DNA from: Spartobacteria bacterium
GTDB lineage: Bacteria; Verrucomicrobiota; Verrucomicrobiia; Chthoniobacterales; UBA10450
DNA: 10,575 nt
Assembly (NCBI GenBank): GCA_003445855.1
Contig: DMCG01000076.1
Location: 1 to 10,575, forward strand
Reading direction: 5' to 3'
Below are positions 5,974 through 10,575 of the stretch, piece by piece. A program made the translations under genes and the position numbers. The number at the start of each line of letters is the position of its first letter. Position 1 is the stretch's first letter. The notes below the pieces were generated by a model. It saw only the letters and a program-made list of their open reading frames with translations. It did not search any database and had not been told where the DNA came from.

Positions 5974-5991
5974 CAGAAGTCAGAGGTCAGA
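5974..5991. repeat. Short tandem heptamer CAGARGT (about 2.5 units)
   Basis: CAGAAGT, CAGAGGT and a partial CAGA lie in tandem between the GT9 start region and the phosphoesterase stop, directly next to a TTGTCGATCTT word. If GT9 starts at CTG 5976, the first bases overlap its start codon. The function is unknown. Confidence 0.4.
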
Positions 5992-6002
5992 TTGTCGATC
6001 TT
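5992..6002 (+). repeat. TTGTCGATCTT word overlapping the phosphoesterase stop
   Basis: Exact copy in the short gap between two minus-strand genes. Its last two bases fall within the TAA stop (6003-6001) of the phosphoesterase gene, so nine of its eleven bases are non-coding. Confidence 0.88.
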
Positions 6003-6723
6003 ATCGGCCAATCGCAAGGCGTTCCGCGAGGAGTGGCGGCAGGCCGGCCTTGACGATTTTCTTCTGCGCGGTGGCGACCTTGTATTTTACTCGCCGTTGT
6101 TCAACGATGCTGTTGTCGATGTCGTAGATGCAGTAGGCGGCGCGCCAATCGGCGTCGCGCGGTTGACCGACGCTGCCGGTGTTAATGAAATACTTTTTGC
6201 CCGTCTCGATGCGGAGCAGTTCGATTCTCGCGCGTCTTACTCCTTCGTCACGGATAAAGGCCATGGGCACGTGGGTGTGACCGAAGAAGCAAACGGTCGT
6301 GTGCTGATAGGTAAAACTCGCGGCCGCGTCGAGATTATTGAAGACGTAACCCCATTGTGCCGGTGTATCGAGCGTGGCGTGCACGATGGTAAAATCGCGC
6401 ACTTGCCGCTGCAAGCGCAGGTCGCGCAACCACATCTTGTCCTCCGCTGTGAGGTGATCGCGCGTCCATTTGATGGCGCGCTCGGCGAGTTCATTGAAGT
6501 CGCGCGAGGATTCGATCAACGAGGCCTGTTCGTCATGATTGCCCTTGACGATGGGACAGTCGATGTCGCGGACGCGTTCGACGCACTCGTGGGGGTTGGC
6601 GTTGTAACCGACGACGTCGCCCAGACAAACAAAGTGCGTGCAGTTGTGCTCGTGCGCGTCCTCCAGCACGGCGTCGAGCGCCTCGAGGTTGGCATGAATG
6701 TCACTGAAAACTGCGTAGCGCAC
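6001..6723 (-). CDS. Calcineurin-like metallophosphoesterase (YfcE/MJ0936-type)
   Basis: The 240-residue product contains the full set of two-metal phosphoesterase motifs: FSDIHAN with Asp8 and His10, LGDVVGYNANP with Asp36, KGNHDE with Asn62/His63, IVHATLD with His115, and FGHTHVP with His149/His151. NTGSVGQPRD near 181-190 is typical of the Metallophos_2 group that includes YfcE and MJ0936. Such enzymes hydrolyse phosphodiesters or phosphomonoesters in the cytoplasm. Natural substrates are usually unknown, and cyclic nucleotide hydrolysis is one possibility. No signal peptide is seen. The ATG at 6723 is supported by the canonical MRYAVFSDIHAN start. Upstream, a palindromic element fills the gap to the TPR gene; downstream is the GT9 gene. 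A long open frame on the opposite strand (5809-6732) is a shadow. Confidence 0.95.
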   Translation of the reverse strand: MRYAVFSDIHANLEALDAVLEDAHEHNCTHFVCLGDVVGYNANPHECVERVRDIDCPIVKGNHDEQASLIESSRDFNELAERAIKWTRDHLTAEDKMWLRDLRLQRQVRDFTIVHATLDTPAQWGYVFNNLDAAASFTYQHTTVCFFGHTHVPMAFIRDEGVRRARIELLRIETGKKYFINTGSVGQPRDADWRAAYCIYDIDNSIVEQRRVKYKVATAQKKIVKAGLPPLLAERLAIGR

Positions 6724-6725
6724 GT

Positions 6726-6812
6726 GTTGTAGCTGCCGCCGTCACTGGCGGCAGAATCTTTACGTCATTAAAACACGGGAGCTGCAACCCCGAAAGCTTT
6801 CGGGGCTACAAC
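6726..6812. repeat. TGTAG-bordered double-hairpin element between the phosphoesterase and TPR genes
   Basis: Borders GTTGTAGC (6726-6733) and GCTACAAC (6805-6812) are exact reverse complements. Hairpin 1 is CTGCCGCC/GGCGGCAG around GTCACT (6733-6754). Hairpin 2 is the loopless palindrome CCCCGAAAG/CTTTCGGGG (6788-6805). The 33-bp spacer ends with GCTGCAACC, which looks like a decayed border. The element fills nearly all of the gap between the TPR gene stop (6815) and the phosphoesterase start (6723), so on the minus strand it would be transcribed as a 5' leader or intercistronic structure. Confidence 0.82.
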
Positions 6813-6814
6813 GT

Positions 6815-7603
6815 TCAGCGTCCTTCATCCGGAATTCGTTGATCTTGTGCGATGTTCAATTTCTGCTCGAGAAACTTCAGCCGGGTGATCAAAGTCGGCA
6901 GCCGCTCGTTTTCGCCCGCGTCATAAAGCTGACGCAGACGTTGGTATGCTTCGCGCTCGCGGCCTTCGCAATAGGAAAGCTCGTAAGCCGCGAACCGTTT
7001 TTCATAACCCGGCGCTCCGGGCAATGCCGCTGCCTTCGCAAAAAATTCGGAAGCGCTCGCGTGGTCTTTATATTTTTCTTTGTAAAGCCGCGCCAGCGTT
7101 TCATAAAGCTGCGGTTTCTCGGGATTATTTTTTATTCCACGCTCCAGAAAATCCTTGCCGAGGGCGAAATATTCTCGCTGTGCCTTGACGCGCAGGGCTA
7201 GCCGCGGCTGGGTTCGATCGTTCATGGCCGCCACGCTCGCGTTCCAGGCCATGTGCCATGCGGCCATGTCCCAAAACAAAATCGCGCGCGGCTGCAACGT
7301 TGTCACCTGGCGGAACAACAAGAGCACGCGGCTCCATTCCGTGCGCTCCCACGCCACGTGCGCCTGAATGAAAAGAACGTCGGCAACGATCGATCGAAAT
7401 CCGCTGAGCGCGGCGATGAAACCGAGCTGCCCGAGTTGCTCACGCAGATCGAGATTAAATTCGACACCGCGAAAATGTAATTGTCGATGTTGCACGAAGA
7501 GCGCCCGCTCGCCAGGGAGTTTCATCACGCCAAAGGCCAGCACCATCGCGAGCACGAGCACCGACCTTCGCAGAGCCGCGGCGTGGTAGGCGAAGCGCAT
7601 CAT
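6815..7603 (-). CDS. Membrane-anchored TPR-type protein of an ABC-exporter operon
   Basis: The 262-residue product starts with a basic N-terminus and one hydrophobic segment (about residues 12-27, SVLVLAMVLAFGVMKL), so a membrane anchor or uncleaved signal is likely. The rest is helical: GFRSIVADVLFIQAHVAWER, then LQPRAILFWDMAAWHMAWN, then TPR-like repeats (PQLYETLARLYKEKYKDHASASEFFAKAAALPG, given here only as the range about 164-196). From memory, the GFR...D.L / LQPR..W...WHMAWN pattern recurs in planctomycete and verrucomicrobial proteins next to ABC-2 exporters; I know no assigned function. The start ATG at 7603 forms an ATGA overlap with the permease stop, so translation is coupled and a scaffold or accessory role for the exporter is a reasonable inference. 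Confidence 0.75.
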   Translation of the reverse strand: MMRFAYHAAALRRSVLVLAMVLAFGVMKLPGERALFVQHRQLHFRGVEFNLDLREQLGQLGFIAALSGFRSIVADVLFIQAHVAWERTEWSRVLLLFRQVTTLQPRAILFWDMAAWHMAWNASVAAMNDRTQPRLALRVKAQREYFALGKDFLERGIKNNPEKPQLYETLARLYKEKYKDHASASEFFAKAAALPGAPGYEKRFAAYELSYCEGREREAYQRLRQLYDAGENERLPTLITRLKFLEQKLNIAQDQRIPDEGR

Positions 7604-8502
7604 AATTCTTTCCCGTAAAAAACGAACGTCGCCAGCAATGTGTAGATCGTCGTATAAAAAATTCCGAGCACGGCGGTTTTTGCGAACAGTCCGAGCGGAA
7701 TCGCGGCGCCCACGACGATATCATCGACAAGATTGAATGTTTGCAAATCTGGAAAGATCAGCGCGACCAGCGCGAGAAAGCTGTGCGTTATCCAGCCGGT
7801 GCTGTGCTCTTGCAGCCAATATTCGCGCGCGGTCGCCTGTAGATGGCCGATGAAATAAATGAAGACCATCACGACAATCGTGAAGATGTTCGTGGTTGCG
7901 AATGTGGAAACAAAAAGTGTCAGCGCCGCGAGCAAACACGCCTTCAGGTAAATGATGACGATGCCGGGGAAGATGTCGATGTTGAGAGCGGAAGAGCGGA
8001 CGGCGCGCAATGCGTCATCAATCTGCTCGCGTGGCGCGGCGGACATTTGGCGCAATGTTTCATGCAGCACCGCTTGCTCGCGTATGTAAAGAACGGCGAG
8101 AAACATCGCGCTCATGACCAGAGTGCTGATGGCGAGGAGCAACAGCACGCCGGTAAGCTTGCCCACGATGTATTCAAAGCGCGGCACTGGCTTGGCCAGA
8201 ATTGTGTAGACGGTGCGGTCTTCGAGGTCCTGCGGGATGAGTCGCGCGGTGGCGACGATCGCCAGCAACGAAGTAAAGATCGACATCGCGCCGAGCGATA
8301 CATCTTTCAGAATCTGGAATTCCTGCTGAAAAGTGAGACGCGCCATGAAGATGGAACTGCCGATCAAAAGCAGCGCGAAAATGAGCAGGACGTAAAAAAC
8401 TTTCAGGCGCGTCAGCTCGGTAAGCGTGTTCGTCGTGATGGCGAAAACGCGCGCCACGGAAAAAGCGCGATGTCGCGTAATGGCGGCGGTTTCGTTGCTC
8501 AT
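7600..8502 (-). CDS. ABC-2 type transporter permease
   Basis: The 300-residue product has about six hydrophobic segments (roughly 34-54, 70-88, 112-139, 179-200, 203-222, 262-295, with another possible near 240-251). It carries the ABC-2 permease motif LEDRTVYTILAKPVPRFEYI (93-112), the short cytoplasmic loop expected to touch the ATPase, and PDLQTFN near 251. A polar, probably external, loop spans 140-178. It would form the membrane channel with the ATPase encoded just upstream; the substrate is unknown. The ATG at 8502 overlaps the ATPase stop as ATGA, and its own stop overlaps the TPR gene start in the same way, so the three products are probably made in fixed proportion. A 256-codon open frame on the opposite strand is a shadow. 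Confidence 0.9.
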   Translation of the reverse strand: MSNETAAITRHRAFSVARVFAITTNTLTELTRLKVFYVLLIFALLLIGSSIFMARLTFQQEFQILKDVSLGAMSIFTSLLAIVATARLIPQDLEDRTVYTILAKPVPRFEYIVGKLTGVLLLLAISTLVMSAMFLAVLYIREQAVLHETLRQMSAAPREQIDDALRAVRSSALNIDIFPGIVIIYLKACLLAALTLFVSTFATTNIFTIVVMVFIYFIGHLQATAREYWLQEHSTGWITHSFLALVALIFPDLQTFNLVDDIVVGAAIPLGLFAKTAVLGIFYTTIYTLLATFVFYGKEL

Positions 8503-9425
8503 TTGTTGCTGCCTTCCGAGGTCGCGTCGAGAAATAATCGCTCGAGTGTTGTTGTCGATCTTCGGCGCGCGATCAATTTAGCATTTGAACTTGTCGCCAG
8601 CGTTTTGATCTGATCGACGAGCGCGTCGGAAGCGTTTTCCAGAACGAGTTCGGTCTGATTTTCGATCGCGATCAATTCCTCGAGCCGTCCTTCGCAGACG
8701 AGCACGCCGTCAGCAAGAATGCCAACGCGATCGCAGATTTCCTGCGCTTGCGCGAGGAGATGCGAGGAAAGCAGCACCGTGATCCCGCGCCGCTTAAGAT
8801 CGACAATCAAATTGCGAATGTCGCGCGAGCCGGCCGGATCGACACCGGCCGTCGGCTCGTCGAGTACAAGCAACTTCGGTTCGTGGATCAAGGCCTGAGC
8901 GAGGCCGATGCGCTGCAACATTCCTTTGGAATACGTGCTCAGACGCCGATCGCGTGCATTCGTTAGGCCGACCAGCTCGAGCAATTGGTCGGCACGCTCT
9001 CTCAATCGTGCGCCACTGAGCCCGCACAGTTTTCCGAAAAAGCGCAACGTCTCTTCACCGGTGAGATATTTGTAGAAGTACGGATTCTCCGGGAGAAAGC
9101 CGACGGCTTCGCGGCTTTCGACCAAACTGCTGTCGCGGCCGAAAATTTCCGTCTGCCCGCGCGTGGGCGAAACGAGGCCGAGAATGATTTTGAGCGTTGT
9201 GCTTTTCCCGGAACCGTTTGGCCCAAGCAATCCATAAACTTCGCCCGGTTCGATGCGAAGATCGAGATCGCGCACTGCGACGACCGATTGATAACTCGCC
9301 TCCCGGCTCGTTACCCCTTCGGGCTGCCCGTCTATGTCGCGCGGCTTCCGCCGGCTCCATTGTCGATGAAACGGCACCGGAAAGACCTTCGTTAGTCCCC
9401 TGACCGCGACCGCCGCATCAGTCAT
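8499..9425 (-). CDS. ABC transporter ATP-binding protein with an in-frame repeat insertion
   Basis: The 308-residue ATPase powers the ABC-2 permease encoded next to it. Motifs: Walker A GPNGSGKST (68-76), Q-loop region GFLPENPYFYKY (109-120), signature YSKGMLQR (165-172), Walker B LLVLDEPTAGVDP (185-197) and the switch His222 in LLSSHLLA. The start at ATG 9425 gives MTDAAVAVRGLTKVFPVPF, the expected first strand; longer open frame upstream belongs to the overlapping acylphosphatase gene (8-nt overlap). Between strand 1 and VVAVRDLDL (48-56) lies an unusual Arg-rich stretch of about 24 residues (23-47). Its DNA (9306-9360) is an inverted copy of the intergenic repeat at 441-495, so this is a repeat-derived insertion in a surface loop; all catalytic motifs remain intact. 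It is not certain that the insertion leaves the protein active. Two TTGTCGATCTT words lie inside (8552, 8796). Confidence 0.93.
   Translation of the reverse strand: MTDAAVAVRGLTKVFPVPFHRQWSRRKPRDIDGQPEGVTSREASYQSVVAVRDLDLRIEPGEVYGLLGPNGSGKSTTLKIILGLVSPTRGQTEIFGRDSSLVESREAVGFLPENPYFYKYLTGEETLRFFGKLCGLSGARLRERADQLLELVGLTNARDRRLSTYSKGMLQRIGLAQALIHEPKLLVLDEPTAGVDPAGSRDIRNLIVDLKRRGITVLLSSHLLAQAQEICDRVGILADGVLVCEGRLEELIAIENQTELVLENASDALVDQIKTLATSSNAKLIARRRSTTTLERLFLDATSEGSNK
8552..8562 (+). repeat. TTGTCGATCTT word, ATPase-gene copy 1 (antisense)
   Basis: Exact copy opposite to the gene; the coding strand reads CGA-AGA-TCG-ACA (RRST), a phase not used by the other copies. Confidence 0.85.
8796..8806 (-). 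repeat. TTGTCGATCTT word, ATPase-gene copy 2 (sense)
   Basis: Exact copy in phase ATT-GTC-GAT-CTT (IVDL, residues 207-210), between Walker B and the switch His. Confidence 0.85.
9306..9360 (-). repeat. Dispersed repeat, copy embedded in the ABC ATPase gene
   Basis: The reverse strand begins ATGGAGCCGGCGG and matches 441-495 with about 42 of the first 47 positions equal by eye. It is read as roughly residues 23-41 of the ATPase without a stop or frameshift. Its borders coincide with the family's non-conserved loop between the first two strands. Confidence 0.78.
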
Positions 9426-9693
9426 GATGAATTTCAAAGCCGTGCGCGGCCACAGGTTTTTCCAACTTCGTTTCGGTTTGCTTGCGAATGTGCGCGCGCA
9501 GTTCGCTTTGCATGATCGCATCCAAAAACGCGCGGACTTCATTTTCCTCGCCATTCGCCTGAAGCTCAACCCGGCCATCAGTCACGTTGCGCACCCAGCC
9601 GGTGAGCTCGAAACCTTTGGCAATGTGCCGCACCGACCAACGAAAGCCGACGCCCTGGACACTGCCCTCGTAAAATATCTGAAGTGAAATCAT
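9418..9693 (-). CDS. acyP: Acylphosphatase
   Basis: Acylphosphatase hydrolyses carboxyl-phosphate bonds of small acyl phosphates such as acetyl or carbamoyl phosphate in the cytoplasm. The 91-residue product has the family length and both catalytic residues: Arg18 in GSVQGVGFRWSVR and Asn36 in GWVRNVTDGRVE. The ATG at 9693 starts ISLQIFYEGSVQG, the usual first strand. The open frame continues upstream to 9852, but those 53 codons show no family similarity and overlap the next gene, so the short start is preferred. Its TGA overlaps the ABC ATPase start by 8 nt, suggesting coupling. Acylphosphatase has no known link to this exporter, so the pairing may only reflect dense packing. A 112-bp gap upstream could hold its own promoter, but none is clear. 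Confidence 0.95.
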   Translation of the reverse strand: MISLQIFYEGSVQGVGFRWSVRHIAKGFELTGWVRNVTDGRVELQANGEENEVRAFLDAIMQSELRAHIRKQTETKLEKPVAAHGFEIHHD

Positions 9694-9805
9694 TGCCGGA
9701 TCGCAGCCTGATCTTAGCAAACGTGCGGCGGCGTGAAAGTCCAGTTGGCGGTGCAAATGAGCCGGATTGTAAAAGACCGGCGAAACTAAACCGTTCGCCC
9801 GCGTT
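9694..9805. other. Gap upstream of the acylphosphatase gene, no recognisable element
   Basis: These 112 bp separate the secreted-protein stop from the acylphosphatase start. I see no T-rich terminator hairpin, no TGTAG-type repeat and no convincing promoter boxes. It is the only sizeable gap in the right-hand minus-strand block, so it is the natural place for the start of the acylphosphatase-exporter transcript. Confidence 0.4.
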
Positions 9806-10240
9806 TTACTTGTAAGAGTAAACCAGACAAAAGCTGCTCTCCCGGCCTTCAACCAGATCGATGGAAACGAAGTACTGGCCGCTGTTCGTCGGTAAAAATC
9901 CGGCTGCGGCTTTTTCGCCCGAGTTGTAATTTTCGGTTGCGACCTGCTTCCCGCCCTCGTCGTAAAGATTGACTGCGATTTTTTTCGCCGGTTCGATCGC
10001 GCCGACGGAAAACCAATATTGATTGCCCGCGTACAAATTTACCGCGATGAGAGCAAGCTCGTGCGGCTTGATCGTCCCGCACCAATGACCGTCGCGCATT
10101 TTGAATCCATCATTGGTAAATGCGCCGGCCAGATCGAGTGCGGTTTTGCGCGCTTCCACTTCACTGTCCGTCTCGGCGCGCGCACACAGGCTGGCCGCGA
10201 ACAGAAAGATCGACAATAAAATGAGCGAACGGCATCTCAT
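9806..10240 (-). CDS. Small secreted protein of unknown function
   Basis: The 144-residue product begins with a classic signal peptide: basic MRCR, hydrophobic SLILLSIFLFAASLC, then ARAE, with likely cleavage after CARA (about residue 22). A lipoprotein reading is weak because the Cys at 19 is not in a good lipobox. The mature part is about 120 residues. Its second half alternates polar and hydrophobic residues in strand-like segments (LALIAVNLYAGNQYWFSVG, KKIAVNLYDEGGKQVATE, GQYFVSIDLVEG), suggesting a beta-sandwich of the PPC type (bacterial pre-peptidase C-terminal-like). That fold is an inference from pattern only. Its start overlaps the stop of the upstream gene as ATGA, so the two are coupled and may work together in the periplasm. 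A TTGTCGATCTT word encodes part of the signal peptide. Confidence 0.8.
   Translation of the reverse strand: MRCRSLILLSIFLFAASLCARAETDSEVEARKTALDLAGAFTNDGFKMRDGHWCGTIKPHELALIAVNLYAGNQYWFSVGAIEPAKKIAVNLYDEGGKQVATENYNSGEKAAAGFLPTNSGQYFVSIDLVEGRESSFCLVYSYK
10206..10216 (-). repeat. TTGTCGATCTT word in a signal-peptide coding region
   Basis: Exact copy in phase TTG-TCG-ATC (LSI), within the hydrophobic core of the secreted protein's signal peptide. Confidence 0.85.
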
Positions 10241-10575
10241 TTTGCGTCCGTTTTGTTCTGGATTGCTTCCATCACCTTTCCAACCGCTGCGTTGACTTTT
10301 CGCACCTCATCCACATTGGGCGACTTGCCTGCCGGGAACGAGACGAGCTTCTCGATGCCGATGAGTTGTTCGTTCACATCTTTAACCAGCGGCTCGGCCC
10401 GGAGTTCCGGCGAGATATCGTTGACTTTCGAATGGATGAAGCTGACGAGCGCCGGTTGGCGCAAAACTTTCGCGCTGCGCTCATCGTAATTTTGCATGAT
10501 TGCGGCGCTGACTACCTGTGTGCCGCGAACCCAGCCGCCCACACTGACGAGAATGACCAGGTCCTGATCGCTGTG
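10237..10575 (-). CDS. C-terminal part of an unrecognised protein (cut by window edge)
   Basis: The reverse strand stays open from the window edge to a TGA at 10237, giving 112 C-terminal residues. A GTG at 10542 could start a 101-residue protein, but the frame continues upstream as HSDQDLVILVSV, so a longer gene is more likely. I do not recognise the family. What is visible: a hydrophobic segment DLVILVSVGGWVRGTQVVSA, then a helical, charged region with ELRAEPLVKDVNEQLIGIEK and a Lys/Asp-rich end. Its stop overlaps the start of the secreted-protein gene (ATGA), so the two are co-translated and possibly functionally linked. No catalytic motif can be assigned. Confidence 0.75.
   Translation of the reverse strand, partial: HSDQDLVILVSVGGWVRGTQVVSAAIMQNYDERSAKVLRQPALVSFIHSKVNDISPELRAEPLVKDVNEQLIGIEKLVSFPAGKSPNVDEVRKVNAAVGKVMEAIQNKTDAK

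Noticed and set aside
5809..6732. 307-codon open frame on the plus strand
   Set aside because: It lies antisense to the phosphoesterase and the 5' part of the GT9 gene, which both show full family motifs. Its protein shows no recognisable pattern, and long antisense frames are common at this base composition.
7843..8613. 256-codon open frame on the plus strand
   Set aside because: It is antisense to the ABC-2 permease and the ATPase end. The product is a low-complexity mix rich in Asp, Gln, Arg and His, typical of a reverse-strand shadow of a membrane protein.
8821..8850. GC-rich inverted and direct CCGGCC pattern in the ABC ATPase gene
   Set aside because: It falls on the conserved Walker B/D-loop codons (AGVDPAGS), so protein constraint plus GC preference explains it.
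9426..9578. Upstream extension of the ABC ATPase frame
   Set aside because: These 51 codons overlap the acylphosphatase coding region in another frame and show no ATPase similarity; ATG 9425 gives the expected first strand.
1..10575. Anti-phage defence island, CRISPR array, prophage or insertion sequence
   Set aside because: No repeat-spacer array, transposase, integrase, toxin or known defence gene is seen. The cyclase protein is the only candidate signalling enzyme, and it stands among housekeeping genes without an adjacent effector.
1..10575. tRNA, rRNA or riboswitch
   Set aside because: The gaps are short and filled with palindromic repeats; no cloverleaf with a GGTTCRA-type T arm or recognisable riboswitch core was found by reading.

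Overview
The window looks like a chromosomal segment from a Gram-negative, fairly GC-rich soil-type bacterium, most likely of the Verrucomicrobia (Spartobacteria-like). The reasons are the GLSLGE form of the FabD active site, the lipopolysaccharide-type GT9 glycosyltransferase, scarce Shine-Dalgarno sequences, and intergenic regions full of short palindromic repeats. The taxonomic call is an inference. No rRNA, tRNA, CRISPR array, transposase or phage gene was seen.

Layout. At the left edge is the N-terminal part of nuoD (complex I), on the minus strand. A 334-bp gap made mostly of repeats (345-678) separates it from a plus-strand run: fabD (fatty acid synthesis), a YqeY/GatB-like protein, ispD (MEP isoprenoid pathway), and a 656-residue protein that joins an N-terminal TPR/TRAFs-binding-like region, a Rossmann/SLOG-like middle and a C-terminal class III nucleotide cyclase. 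This run meets a minus-strand block tail to tail at about 4985-4993. Read in its own direction from the right edge, that block holds: the C-terminal part of an unknown gene, a secreted unknown protein, an acylphosphatase, an ABC-2 exporter ATPase and permease, a membrane-anchored TPR-type protein, a calcineurin-like phosphoesterase and a GT9 heptosyltransferase-like enzyme. Acylphosphatase through TPR protein overlap by 4-8 nt at every junction, as do the two rightmost genes, so two translationally coupled groups are likely.

The most unusual content is not a gene. First, the 11-mer TTGTCGATCTT occurs nine times exactly, with at least eight one-mismatch copies, on both strands, in several reading frames and at gene borders. 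About 0.005 copies would be expected by chance. It behaves like a genome-wide signal word, such as a DNA-uptake-type sequence. Second, three palindromic elements share one plan: a TGTAG border, a hairpin, a spacer, a second hairpin and a CTACA border. Their stem sequences differ but stay complementary. One lies in frame inside the cyclase gene, one supplies the fabD stop codon, and one fills the gap upstream of the phosphoesterase gene. Third, a repeat of about 55 bp occurs in the nuoD-fabD gap and again, inverted, in frame inside the ABC ATPase gene, where it adds about 24 residues ahead of the Walker A motif. Repeats have therefore invaded coding sequence without breaking it, as described for Rickettsia palindromic elements.
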